Source of the DNA: Halorussus sp. MSC15.2
GTDB lineage: Archaea > Halobacteriota > Halobacteria > Halobacteriales > Haladaptataceae
Length of the DNA stretch: 64,000 nucleotides
Reading direction: 5' to 3'
Assembly: GCF_010747475.1 (NCBI RefSeq)
Contig: NZ_VSLZ01000003.1
Location: 62,001-126,000, forward strand
Part shown: piece by piece, positions 45,082 to 53,830 of the stretch
Position numbering within the stretch: position 1 is the first letter of the stretch
Layout: the number at the start of each line of letters is the position of its first letter
Position numbers and translations under genes: made by a program
Notes under the pieces: model-generated
What the model was told of the DNA's origin: nothing
The model's database searches: none
Seen by the model: only the letters and a program-made list of their open reading frames with translations

Positions 45082-46512
45082 ATGGCGGATGACAGCGTTT
45101 CACGACGGCGATGGCTCGCTGCGCTCGGGGCGACCGGGGCGGCGGGTCTCGCCGGATGTACCGGCGGTGACGGTGGACAGAGTACGACAACTACAACTGC
45201 GAGCGACGAGACCGATGGCGGCATGACAGAGACCACGGCGAAGACGACCGAGCAGGCGAGCGTCTCCGGAAACGTGAAAATCGGCGTCCTCCAACCGACG
45301 TCGGGTGACCTCAAGTACTACGGCCAGCAGTCGCTGTGGGGCTTCTACTCCGGACTGGCGTACAAGGGCGACACCGACCCGATAACGGGGTCGAGTACGG
45401 GGACCCACACCGTCTCGGTCGGCGACACCGAGTACGAACTCGTCGTCCGGGACACCCAGTTCGCGGCCGACAAGGCCCAGTCGCTGGCGACCGACCTCGT
45501 GAAGAACGAGGAGGTGGACATGCTGTTCGGGTGTGCCTCTTCGAGCGCGGCCAACCGCGTCATCAAGACCGTGGTCAAACAGGCACAGGTCCCGTACATG
45601 GTGGGTCCGGCCGCGTCGGCCGACATCACCGCGAGTTCCGAGACCTGCGGAAATCTCGTGTTCCGCGCGAGCGAGAACACCGCGATGGACGCTCGCTCGG
45701 GCGGGAAGTACGTCGCCAACCAGACCGACGTGAGCAAGGTATACCTGTTCGGCGCGGACTACTCGTTCGGGAAGGCGGTCGTCAACAACTACGAGCAGGT
45801 GCTGAAGGACGAGGGCGTCGAAATCGTCGGGAAGAAGTTCGTCCCGCAGGGCCACTCCGAGTGGAAGGGACTGCTCGACAAGGCCAAGAACGCGGGCGCG
45901 GAGGGCATCGTGGGCGGATTTACGGTCGCCACGCTCCCGAAACTGTTCACGTCGTTCCTCAACGGGAACTACGACTACCGCGTCTTCGGCGGGTTCGCCA
46001 CCCGAATCACCAACGCTATCGTGGGCCAGACGCTCCAGAAGGCGCTGGGCAAGCCCCTGACCAAGGAGAAACTGCAGGAGACGAAACTCGGCCCGTTTAC
46101 GACGCGCTATCACTGGAACCAGTACGACAACGAAATCAACAACCAGTTCGTGGACACGTACACCAGCGCCTACGGCGTCGTGCCCGACCTGTTCACCTCC
46201 GGCACGTTCACCGCCGCCTCGGCCATCGCGCAGGCGGTCAATCAGAGCGGTTCGACCGAGGGCGCGGACATCGCCAGCGCGCTCCGCGGGATGACAGTGA
46301 CGGACACGCCCAAGGGGAAGAACGGCTACACCTTCCAGAAGTACAACAATCAGGCCCAGTCGGCGATGACCGTGGCGAACCCGGTCCCGACCACCGACGA
46401 GTGGGCCGGGAACTGGAAGGCCGCCATCATGCCCAGCGAACCGCTGGCGACCATCGGGGCGAAGGAAGCGACGATTCCCAAGGACAGCGACCAGATGAAC
46501 TGCTCGCTGTAG
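45082..46512 (+). CDS. Liv/urea-type substrate-binding lipoprotein
   Basis: 476 residues. The twin-arginine signal (SRRRWLAALGATGAAGLAGC) ends at a lipobox Cys, followed by a Thr/Gly-rich linker. The periplasmic-binding-type-1 fold follows (KIGVLQPTSGDLKYYGQQSL, DMLFGCASSSAANRV, YMVGPAASADITASSETCGN, VYLFGADYSFGKAVVNNYEQ). This resembles the LivK/AmiC/UrtA group, which binds branched-chain amino acids, amides or urea. It is the first gene of a six-gene operon with livG, livF, livH, livM and a ketoacyl synthase homologue. Confidence 0.85.
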   Translation: MADDSVSRRRWLAALGATGAAGLAGCTGGDGGQSTTTTTASDETDGGMTETTAKTTEQASVSGNVKIGVLQPTSGDLKYYGQQSLWGFYSGLAYKGDTDPITGSSTGTHTVSVGDTEYELVVRDTQFAADKAQSLATDLVKNEEVDMLFGCASSSAANRVIKTVVKQAQVPYMVGPAASADITASSETCGNLVFRASENTAMDARSGGKYVANQTDVSKVYLFGADYSFGKAVVNNYEQVLKDEGVEIVGKKFVPQGHSEWKGLLDKAKNAGAEGIVGGFTVATLPKLFTSFLNGNYDYRVFGGFATRITNAIVGQTLQKALGKPLTKEKLQETKLGPFTTRYHWNQYDNEINNQFVDTYTSAYGVVPDLFTSGTFTAASAIAQAVNQSGSTEGADIASALRGMTVTDTPKGKNGYTFQKYNNQAQSAMTVANPVPTTDEWAGNWKAAIMPSEPLATIGAKEATIPKDSDQMNCSL

Positions 46513-46515
46513 GCC

Positions 46516-47346
46516 ATGTTGCGAACCTCCGGATTGACGAAGCAGTTCGGCGGTCTCACGGCCGTCGACGACGTGGACTTCGCGCTCGACGAGGGCGAAC
46601 TCTGTTCGCTCATCGGCCCGAACGGCGCGGGCAAGACGACGTTCTTCGACCTGCTGACCGGCGTGCTGACCCCGACCGCGGGCACCATCGAGGTGCGCGA
46701 GGGGAGTGGGTGGCGCGACGTGACCGACGCCACGCCGTACGAGACGGCGAGCCTCGGTCTCCACCGGTCGTACCAGATTACGAACGCCTTCCCCACCAGT
46801 ACGGTGCTGGAGAACGTCCGGGTCGCGGCGCAGGCCGCCAGCGGCGACGCGGCGAAGTTCTGGCGCAACGCCGGGGCCTTCGAGCGACACGTCGAGGAGG
46901 CTCACCGGATTCTGGACCGAGTGGGTCTCTCGACCGAGGCCCACACCACGGCCGGGAGCCTGAGCCACGGCGCGAAGCGCCAACTGGAGGTCGCCATCGC
47001 GCTGGCGGGCGACCCCGACGTGCTGTTGCTGGACGAACCGAACGCGGGTGTCTCCTCGGAGAGCGTCGGTCGGATTATCGACCTCATCGAGGACGTGGCG
47101 TCCGACCACGCGGTCCTGCTCGTGGAACACAACATGGACATCGTGATGAACGTCTCGGACCGCGTGGTGGTGCTGAATCAGGGCGCGGTCATCGCCGAGG
47201 GCGAACCGGACGCGGTCCGGAACGACCCCACGGTGCAGGAGGCGTATCTGGGCGGCTACGAGGCCGGAAGCCTCGGCGAAACGGAGTCCGACACGGAACC
47301 GACCGCTGACGACGCCGGGGCCGACCCGGAGGAGGGGACGGCATGA
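46516..47346 (+). CDS. livG: LivG-type ABC ATPase
   Basis: 276 residues, starting three bases after the binding-protein stop. Walker A GPNGAGKTT, signature GSLSHGAKRQLEVAIAL (SHGAKR in place of SGGQ, usual in LivG/UrtD), Walker B VLLLDEPNAG and VLLVEHNMDIVM (His switch). The C-terminal ~35 residues are acidic. Energises the importer with LivF. Confidence 0.9.
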   Translation: MLRTSGLTKQFGGLTAVDDVDFALDEGELCSLIGPNGAGKTTFFDLLTGVLTPTAGTIEVREGSGWRDVTDATPYETASLGLHRSYQITNAFPTSTVLENVRVAAQAASGDAAKFWRNAGAFERHVEEAHRILDRVGLSTEAHTTAGSLSHGAKRQLEVAIALAGDPDVLLLDEPNAGVSSESVGRIIDLIEDVASDHAVLLVEHNMDIVMNVSDRVVVLNQGAVIAEGEPDAVRNDPTVQEAYLGGYEAGSLGETESDTEPTADDAGADPEEGTA

Positions 47347-47650
47347 ACGCGACGCACCGAGTTTTCGTACGCCGGTTCACAGTTACGCAGTCCACCAGCG
47401 AACGCTCGGTTGGCCAACCGACGTCTGGGTGGACGAAAGGGGCCGCCCGGTCGCGGGCCGAAGGTCCGTGGTCGTCTGACCGGCCACTATCTGCGCCGAA
47501 CGGTGCCGAGAGGCGCAGATATGTCGGTCAGCGACCGCGACCGGGCGGGGGATTTCTGGGACGAACGTCTTCTTCCGGGTCGGTTCATCTGCGAACTGAC
47601 TTCTGTACCGACACCGCCGTAACCGAGAACCAATCACAGGAGACGATACG
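47347..47650 (+). other. 304-base non-coding insert in the liv operon with a long hairpin
   Basis: It separates livG and livF, which usually abut. No credible gene: the open frame of 103 codons lacks coding character. A perfect 10-base stem TATCTGCGCC/GGCGCAGATA (47488-47497 / 47512-47521) has a 14-base loop. Outer arms GGTCGTCTGACCG (47470-47482) and CGGTCAGCGACC (47525-47536) pair with one bulge. It could be an attenuator, processing site, small-RNA gene or the remnant of a mobile element. Confidence 0.6.
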
Positions 47651-48349
47651 ATGACACTACTCGAAGTCGAGAACGCCCACACCTACTACGGCGAGAGCCA
47701 CATCCTCGAAGGCGTCTCGCTCAACGTCGAAGAGGGCGAGGTGGTCGCGCTGGTCGGCCGGAACGGGGTCGGCAAGACCACCACGCTCCGGACCATCCTG
47801 CAGTTGACCCCGCCGAGCGAGGGCACGGTCCGCTACCGCGGCGAGGACGTGACCGGAGCGGCGACCCACGACGTCGCCGACCGGGGCGTCGGGTGGATTC
47901 CAGAGGACCGGCGCATCTTCTCGCAGTTGTCCGTCGAGGAGAACGTCCGGGTCGCAGTACCGAAGGACGGCGACCCGAGGGAGGCGCTCGAACTCGCCTA
48001 CGAGACGTTCCCCGACCTCGAACAGTTCGCCGACAAGGACGCCGGGAACCTCTCGGGCGGCCAGCAGCAGATGCTCGCGCTGGCGCGGGGACTCGTGGGG
48101 AACAACGACCTCCTGCTCGTGGACGAACCCAGCGAGGGTCTCGCGCCGCTCATCGTCGAGCGCGTGGCCGAGGCGCTGGCCGACGCCGCGCGGGACACCA
48201 CGCTGCTGCTGGTCGAGCAGAACCTGCCGCTGGCGCTCGACCTCGCCGACAGGTTCTACGTGCTTGACAACGGGCAGGTGGTCGAGGAGGGCGACGCCGA
48301 CGAGACCTCCGCCGACGACGAGCGACTCAGGAGGTATCTCAGCGCATGA
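47651..48349 (+). CDS. livF: LivF-type ABC ATPase
   Basis: 232 residues. Walker A GRNGVGKTT, RGVGWIPEDRRIFSQLSVEE (Q-loop region, typical LivF), signature NLSGGQQQMLALARGL, Walker B LLLVDEPSEGLAP, switch LLLVEQNLPLALDLAD. The stop overlaps the livH ATG by four bases. Confidence 0.9.
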   Translation: MTLLEVENAHTYYGESHILEGVSLNVEEGEVVALVGRNGVGKTTTLRTILQLTPPSEGTVRYRGEDVTGAATHDVADRGVGWIPEDRRIFSQLSVEENVRVAVPKDGDPREALELAYETFPDLEQFADKDAGNLSGGQQQMLALARGLVGNNDLLLVDEPSEGLAPLIVERVAEALADAARDTTLLLVEQNLPLALDLADRFYVLDNGQVVEEGDADETSADDERLRRYLSA

Positions 48350-49356
48350 TTGAGATAGTTCTTGCAGGATTCATCGACGCGTTCGGCCAGTTCCTCCGGC
48401 CCGAGAACCTCGCGTCGGTCCTCGTGGACGGACTGGCGAAGGCCGCCATCTACGTGATGATAGCGGGCGGTCTGACGCTCATCTTCGGTCTGATGGGCGT
48501 GCTGAACTTCGCCCACGGGTCGATGACGATGATAGGCGCGTATCTGGGCGGCCTGCTGATGGTGTTCGCGGTCGGCGGGACGACCGGCGGCGCGACCCGC
48601 CTGCTCGCGTTCTTCCTCGCGCTGGCCGCGACGTTCGCGCTCCTCGCGGGTCTGGGCGGCGTGGTCGAGGTGACGCTCATCAGACGCCTCTACGACCGAC
48701 CGCCGGTCTACCAAATACTGCTGACGTTCGGGCTGACGCTCATTCTCGACGAACTGGTCCGCATCGCGGTGCTGTTCTACGGGATGCAACCGACCAGCGA
48801 CTGGCAGGCCGCGCTGGGCACCAAGCCCGGCTTCCTCGCCCGGTCGGTGGACCTCGGTCTCATCTCGGTCAGCGGTCTCTCGCTCTTCGAAATCGTCGTC
48901 GGCGCGGCCACGGTGGCGGGCCTCTGGGCGTTCCTCACCCGGACGCGCTACGGACTCGTCATCCGGGCCGGGAGCGAGGACGCCGAGATGACCGAGGCGC
49001 TCGGCATCGACGTGCGCCGGGTCTTCACCGTCGTGTTCGCGCTCGGCGCGGGCGTTGCGGGCGCGGCCGGGACGCTCCTGATGTGGGACCCCGCGTGGGG
49101 TGCCAGCGTCCCGCTCGCCGCGGACACCCTGCTCCCGGCGTTCGTGGTCGTCATCATCGGCGGTCTCGGCACCTTCCGGGGCACCGTGGTCGCGGCGGTC
49201 ATCGTCGGGATGGCCGACGCCGTGACGACGTGGTGGTTCGTCAACCACGTCGATTTCGCCAGTCTGCCCGAGATGACCGTCTTCCTCATCCTCGTGGTGA
49301 TGCTGATTCTGCGCCCGCAGGGCCTGTTCGGCGTCGAGGAGGTGGGCGGCCATTAG
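48346..49356 (+). CDS. livH: LivH-type permease
   Basis: 336 residues, about eight membrane helices. The family motif MIAGGLTLIFGLMGVLNFAH and the loop VIRAGSEDAEMTEALGIDVR are present. The ATG overlaps the livF stop (ATGA), and its TAG stop overlaps the presumed livM start. Confidence 0.9.
   Translation: MIEIVLAGFIDAFGQFLRPENLASVLVDGLAKAAIYVMIAGGLTLIFGLMGVLNFAHGSMTMIGAYLGGLLMVFAVGGTTGGATRLLAFFLALAATFALLAGLGGVVEVTLIRRLYDRPPVYQILLTFGLTLILDELVRIAVLFYGMQPTSDWQAALGTKPGFLARSVDLGLISVSGLSLFEIVVGAATVAGLWAFLTRTRYGLVIRAGSEDAEMTEALGIDVRRVFTVVFALGAGVAGAAGTLLMWDPAWGASVPLAADTLLPAFVVVIIGGLGTFRGTVVAAVIVGMADAVTTWWFVNHVDFASLPEMTVFLILVVMLILRPQGLFGVEEVGGH
49338..49344 (+). promoter_or_regulatory. Strong Shine-Dalgarno before the ATT start of livM
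   Basis: GGAGGTG matches the anti-Shine-Dalgarno end of archaeal 16S rRNA. The GGAGG core ends nine bases before ATT 49352. No ATG, GTG or TTG is in frame until 49529. Confidence 0.7.
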
Positions 49357-50656
49357 CACCGAAACCGCCGACGCCGCGGCTCCCGAGGCGGACGCGGACG
49401 AGGAGTCGGCGGCGTCGTGGCCGGTTCGCTACCTGCGCGAGCAGACCGTTCACGTCGCGGTCATCGTCCTGTTCGCGGCCTATCCGGCCGTCTACTCGGC
49501 GCTGGTCAACTCGCCGGTCGGCGCGGAGATGGTGACGGTGCTCCCCGACGTGGAGACGATGATAACCGTCCTCTACTTCGGTCTGTTCGCCATGTCGTTC
49601 GACTTCATCAGCGGGTACACGGGCTACCTCTCGTTCGGCCACGCGGCGTTCTACGGCACGGGGGCGTACTTCGTCGTCCTCGCGGCCAACGGGAAGGTAC
49701 CCCTGCTCGGGACGGGCACGCCGTTCGTCTACCTGCTGGTCCTCGGCGGCCTCGCGGCGGCGGTGCTGGCGGTCCTCATCGGCGCGGTGTCGTTCCGACT
49801 GTCGGGCGTCTACTTCGCCATGATTACGCTGGGCTTCTCGCAGGTGCTGTACGTGTTCGTCCGCGACTGGGACTACGTGGGGTCGAACCCGCGCGACGGT
49901 CCCGCGGTGCTGGAGCGGACCGACCCGTTCAGCGTCGGCGTCCCCGGCGTGGACTCGCTGGACCTCGCCATCGGCCAGCTCGCGGGCGACAGCGTCGAGG
50001 GTCTGCTCGGATTCCTCTCGTTCGGGACGACCGAGGTGTCCTACTACATGGTCGGACTGGTAGTGCTGGTCTGTTACTTCGCCATGCAGCGCGTCGTCCA
50101 CTCACCGTTCGGTCGCGTGCTGGTCGCCATCCGCGAGAACGAGGAGCGCGCCGAGGCAGTGGGCTACAACACCTTCTGGTACAAACTCGGCGCGTTCGCC
50201 GTCTCGGCGTTCTTCGCCGCGGTCGCTGGCGGCCTGTTCGCCGGATTCCAGCGGTCGGTCTCGCCCGAGAACACGTTCTACTTCCTCGTGACCGGCGACG
50301 CCCTGCTGGCGTCCATCATCGGCGGGTTCGGCACGCTCGCCGGACCGCTCTACGGGTGGCTGTTCGACGAGAGCGTCACCGAGTTCCTCTCGAAGACCGG
50401 GGAAGGCGGCGGTCTGCTCCCGTACCTCCGGGACCACCTCGGCGACGCCACGATGGCGACGGAACTGTACGACGGGTTGACCGTCGGGCAGGCCATCGAC
50501 ACGTTCCTGAACGGACACGCCGAACTGTACGTCGGCGTCGTCTTCGTGCTGTTCGTGTTGTTCGTGCCGAACGGCCTGCTCGGCACCGTGCGCGACCGAC
50601 TCGGCGGCCCGGTCGGCAAGCAGGTCGCCGCGCGACTGCGGGGTGAGGACCGATGA
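49352..50656 (+). CDS. livM: LivM-type permease (probable ATT start)
   Basis: 434 residues if translation starts at ATT 49352 (reads STETADAAAPEADADEESAA after the start). The first ATG at 49529 would remove the helix VHVAVIVLFAAYPAVYSALV, the family's usual first membrane segment. Further helices and the motif FDFISGYTGYLSFGHAAFYG are normal, as are the MQRVVHSPFGRVLVAIRENE and ERAEAVGYNTFWYKLGAFAV regions. Its stop overlaps the next ATG in an ATGA junction. Confidence 0.85.
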   Translation: MSTETADAAAPEADADEESAASWPVRYLREQTVHVAVIVLFAAYPAVYSALVNSPVGAEMVTVLPDVETMITVLYFGLFAMSFDFISGYTGYLSFGHAAFYGTGAYFVVLAANGKVPLLGTGTPFVYLLVLGGLAAAVLAVLIGAVSFRLSGVYFAMITLGFSQVLYVFVRDWDYVGSNPRDGPAVLERTDPFSVGVPGVDSLDLAIGQLAGDSVEGLLGFLSFGTTEVSYYMVGLVVLVCYFAMQRVVHSPFGRVLVAIRENEERAEAVGYNTFWYKLGAFAVSAFFAAVAGGLFAGFQRSVSPENTFYFLVTGDALLASIIGGFGTLAGPLYGWLFDESVTEFLSKTGEGGGLLPYLRDHLGDATMATELYDGLTVGQAIDTFLNGHAELYVGVVFVLFVLFVPNGLLGTVRDRLGGPVGKQVAARLRGEDR

Positions 50657-51684
50657 CCGAAGGCGAACCCACCGTCGGACTCACCGGCTACGGGACCTAC
50701 GTCCCGGACGAAGTAGTCACCGGCGAGGAAATCGCGGCCCAGAGCGGGATTCCAGAGGAGGTCGTGGTCGAGAAGATGGGCGTCCGCGAGAAGCGCGTGT
50801 GTCCACCCGACGCCGACCACGCCACGGACATGTGCGTGAAAGCCGCCGAGGACGCCTTGGCGGACGCCGAGGTCGCTCCGCAGGACGTAGACGTTGTCCT
50901 CTACCACGGGTCGGAGTACAAGGACTTCGTGGTGTGGAGCGCCGCGGCCAACGTCGCCGAGCGCCTCGGTGCCGAGGACGCCTTCGCGGTCGAGAGCTAC
51001 GCGCTCTGCGCCGGCGCGCCGCTGGCCATCAGGCAGGCCAAGTCCCAACTGCTGGCCGACGCGCCAGAGACGGCGCTGTTGGTCTCGGCGAGTCGGGAGG
51101 AGGACCTCGTGGACTACGGCAACGAGGACTCGTCGTTCATGTTCAACTTCGGCAGCGGGGCGTGCGCGATGGTGCTGGAGACCGACCCCGCCGACGCCCG
51201 AACCCGGGCCACCGTCCGGGAGAGCGCCGCGATTACCGACGGCAGTTTCTCCGAGGACGTGGTGATGCCCGCGGGCGGGTCCAGAAATCCGCCGAGCCAC
51301 GCCACGGTCGAGCAGGGGCTTCACACACTCGACGTGCCCGACCCCGAGGGGATGAAGGAGCGCCTCGCCGACGTGAGCCTCCCGAACTTCCTCGACGTGG
51401 CCGACGAGGCGCTGGCGCGGTCGGACTGCGGCCGGGACGACTTGGACTTCGTCGCGCTGACCCACATGAAGCGGTCGTTCCACGACCTGCTGACCGACCG
51501 ACTCGACGCGGAGAGCTACTACCTCGACGAGTACGGCCACGTCCAGAGCGTGGACCAGATTCTCGCGCTCGACGAGGGACTGTCTCGCGGACTGGTCGAG
51601 TCGGGCGACCTGCTGTGCTTCCTCGCGGCCGGAACCGGGTACACGTGGGCCGCGACCGTCGTCGAGTGGCACGGGGAGCAGTGA
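50653..51684 (+). CDS. 3-Oxoacyl-ACP synthase III-like thiolase-fold protein
   Basis: 343 residues. Catalytic C119 (ESYALCAGAPLAIRQAK) and H271 (VALTHMKRSFHDLL) are kept, while the FabH Asn that follows a Tyr-Gly is His here (H296, DEYGHVQSVDQILAL). It therefore has an unusual Cys-His-His triad, so standard FabH chemistry is uncertain. Overlap of four bases with livM puts it in the importer operon, implying a link between the imported substrate and a CoA- or acyl-condensation. Confidence 0.82.
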   Translation: MTEGEPTVGLTGYGTYVPDEVVTGEEIAAQSGIPEEVVVEKMGVREKRVCPPDADHATDMCVKAAEDALADAEVAPQDVDVVLYHGSEYKDFVVWSAAANVAERLGAEDAFAVESYALCAGAPLAIRQAKSQLLADAPETALLVSASREEDLVDYGNEDSSFMFNFGSGACAMVLETDPADARTRATVRESAAITDGSFSEDVVMPAGGSRNPPSHATVEQGLHTLDVPDPEGMKERLADVSLPNFLDVADEALARSDCGRDDLDFVALTHMKRSFHDLLTDRLDAESYYLDEYGHVQSVDQILALDEGLSRGLVESGDLLCFLAAGTGYTWAATVVEWHGEQ

Positions 51685-51744
51685 CTCGTCGTCCACGCAC
51701 CGCCGAGCCATCGGACGACGGGTCGTGAACGGTCCGAGTTCGCC

Positions 51745-52023
51745 CTACGTCTCGGACTCCGGTTCGGCGGTGTAGGCCATTTCGAGGCGCAGGACCGCCG
51801 AGCAGGACTTGTTCTCCACGTCGAAGTCGATGCCCTCGACCTGTTCGTCGAGGTAGCCGTTACACCGACCGTGTTCGATGATGTTCTCGATGGTGGCCGG
51901 AGAGCCACACTCGGGGCAGTCGAAGTAGTAACCGTCGCGCGATTCGTGAATCGCGTCGGGTTCGAGTTCCATCCGGGCCGCTTGCTCCCAGTCGATGTCG
52001 GCGAGTTCGTTGTCGTCTGCCAT
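51745..52023 (-). CDS. Small putative zinc-binding protein
   Basis: 92 residues from ATG 52023 (MADDNELADIDWEQAARMEL). YFDCPECGSPATIE has a CxxC pair; later single Cys occur in GRCNGYLD and NKSCSAVL, so a four-Cys zinc site is possible. The N-terminus is acidic. No family is recognised; it is divergent from the RNA methylase gene. Confidence 0.6.
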   Translation of the reverse strand: MADDNELADIDWEQAARMELEPDAIHESRDGYYFDCPECGSPATIENIIEHGRCNGYLDEQVEGIDFDVENKSCSAVLRLEMAYTAEPESET

Positions 52024-52117
52024 GCAACGGTTGACGGGAGAGGGACGGGTAACGCCTACGGCCGCCGTCGCTTCCCTTCCGAAACCCACAAACGCCGGTC
52101 GCGCCAATCAACGCCCG

Positions 52118-53026
52118 ATGGAGAAACTGGAGCGGTACGAACCGCTAATCGACGATTTCGGGGCGTTCCTCGACGCCTGCCGGCGTTCGCTCCCCTCGGT
52201 CGTCCGGGTCAACACGATAAAGGCGACCCCCGAGCGAGCGACGGCGGCGCTGGACGAGGAGGGAATCGGCTGGACCGACCGCGAGTGGTCGGACACGGTG
52301 CTGGAGTTGGACACCGACAGTCCCGGCAGTACGTGGGCGTCCTACCACGGGTGGATTCACGGGCAGGAGGAGGTCTCGGCGATTCCGGCCGAGGTCCTCG
52401 CGCCGGACCCGGGCGAGCGCGTCTGGGACGCCTGCGCCGCGCCGGGGAGCAAGACGACTCAACTCGCGGCCCTGATGGACGACGAGGGTCTGGTCGTAGC
52501 CAACGACAACAACCTCGGTCGCCTCTCGGCCCTGCGGTTCAACACCGAGCGACTCGGCGTGACGAACACCGTCGTGACGAACTCCGACGCCCGGAACTTC
52601 TCGCTCAAGCCCTTCAATTTCGACTCCTTCGACAAGGCGCTGGTGGATGTGCCCTGCTCGTGCGAGGGGACGATTCGGAAGAACCCGACCACGCTGGACG
52701 AGTGGACCATGGACCACGTCCGGAGCATCGCCGGAGTCCAGAAGGGTATCCTCCGGCGCGCGGTACAGGCCACCAGAGGGGGCGGCACCGTGGTCTACTC
52801 GACCTGCACCTTCGCGCCCGAGGAGAACGAGGCCGTGCTGGACCACGTGCTGGACGAGGAGGACTGCCGACTCGTAGAGTTCGAGGTTCCGCTCGACTCC
52901 CGGCCCGGCGTCACCGAGTGGGACGGCGAGAGCTACGACGAGAGCGTCCGGAAGGCCCAGCGGTTCTACCCGCACCACAACGACACCGGCGGGTTCTTCT
53001 GCGCGAAACTGGAGGTGGAGGGATGA
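52118..53026 (+). CDS. NOL1/NOP2/Sun-family RNA (cytosine-5) methyltransferase
   Basis: 302 residues from ATG 52118. SAM site WDACAAPGSKTTQLAALM; acidic loop VVANDNNLGRLSAL; DVPCSCEGTIRKNP and VYSTCTFAPEENE hold the two motif Cys of the m5C methyltransferases. Transfers methyl from SAM to cytosine C5 of tRNA or rRNA. The PUA domain often fused to this family is absent but a partner gene follows with a four-base overlap. Confidence 0.9.
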   Translation: MEKLERYEPLIDDFGAFLDACRRSLPSVVRVNTIKATPERATAALDEEGIGWTDREWSDTVLELDTDSPGSTWASYHGWIHGQEEVSAIPAEVLAPDPGERVWDACAAPGSKTTQLAALMDDEGLVVANDNNLGRLSALRFNTERLGVTNTVVTNSDARNFSLKPFNFDSFDKALVDVPCSCEGTIRKNPTTLDEWTMDHVRSIAGVQKGILRRAVQATRGGGTVVYSTCTFAPEENEAVLDHVLDEEDCRLVEFEVPLDSRPGVTEWDGESYDESVRKAQRFYPHHNDTGGFFCAKLEVEG

Positions 53027-53541
53027 CCGAGTCGAACCAGCAGTCGAACGACGGCCAGCAGTTCGACCGCCTCCCGGCCACCGACGACGACCGAGAGGTC
53101 GAGGGTCGCGCGACCCGCGAGGAGGTCGTCGAGTGGTGGGACGAGCGGTTCGGCGTCCCGACGGAGACGTTCGACGGCTACTCCTTCTGGGAGAAGGGGA
53201 AGGGCAAAATCTGGATTCTGCGGGGCGAGGTCGCGGACCCCATCGGCGTCGAGGCGCTCGGCATGAAGTTCCTGCGGACCCGACAGGAGCACTGGAAGCC
53301 GACGACCAACGCGGTCCAGCGGTTCGGCCGCGAGGCCAGCGAGAACATAATCGAACTCCCCCGCGAGCAGGCCCGGCGGTTCGTCCGGGGCGAGACGACC
53401 GACCCAGACTGGGACGGCGACTGGGGGTATCTGGTCGTCACCCACGAACTCGCGGGCGACCCCGAACCCCTCGGCGTCGGTCTCTACGTCCACGACGAAC
53501 TCCGGAGTCCGGTGCCGAAGGGCCGCCAGCGCGACCTGTAG
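53023..53541 (+). CDS. PUA-like partner of the RNA methylase (DUF7122-like)
   Basis: 173 residues starting at an ATGA overlap. Blocks WWDERFGVPTETFDGYSFWE, KIWILRGEVADPIGVEALGM and QARRFVRGETTDPDWDGDWG are reminiscent of the C-terminal PUA/pre-PUA region of RsmF-like and NSUN proteins, suggesting an RNA-binding domain encoded separately. From memory this is haloarchaeal DUF7122. Substrate targeting of the methylase is inference. Confidence 0.7.
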   Translation: MTESNQQSNDGQQFDRLPATDDDREVEGRATREEVVEWWDERFGVPTETFDGYSFWEKGKGKIWILRGEVADPIGVEALGMKFLRTRQEHWKPTTNAVQRFGREASENIIELPREQARRFVRGETTDPDWDGDWGYLVVTHELAGDPEPLGVGLYVHDELRSPVPKGRQRDL

Positions 53542-53595
53542 CGCGTCGCCCTCAACGCCTTTGGTGATTCGCGCCGACCTTCCACGAGATAGCCG

Positions 53596-53785
53596 ATGGC
53601 ACGTCAGGGGGAAGTCCTCGAAAATCCTGTGACCGGAGAGCGAATCGAGTTCCGCCGGGGTGCCGGGACCGGTCCAGCGGGCGCTCGCGACCGCCCTCTC
53701 GCCCGTGGGTAGACTCGCGGGCTACCGGGCGCGCTATCCGGAGTACGAGGAGGGGAGAGCGGTCCCGACTCCGCCGGACGCGTAG
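53596..53785 (+). pseudogene. Remnant of a cupin-domain gene with internal deletion
   Basis: The ATG at 53596 gives MARQGEVLENPVTGERIEFR, the usual beginning of a haloarchaeal cupin protein. The frame then leads to VQRALATALSPVGRLAGYRA, RYPEYEE in another frame and a TAG at 53783-53785, matching the C-terminus of that family. The central cupin barrel, roughly 110 residues by comparison with the family I remember, is missing and the two ends are out of frame. Confidence 0.7.
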
Positions 53786-53830
53786 CGGGGCGCTCGACGC
53801 CTCGCGTATCGCGGCCGTCGAGGTTCGGCG

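Noticed and set aside
45100-47130. 676-codon antisense frame over the Liv genes
   Set aside because: Same composition artefact; the plus strand encodes clear transporter proteins.
47343-47654. 103-codon ORF between livG and livF
   Set aside because: Residues and codon usage look random, and the hairpin lies in the middle.
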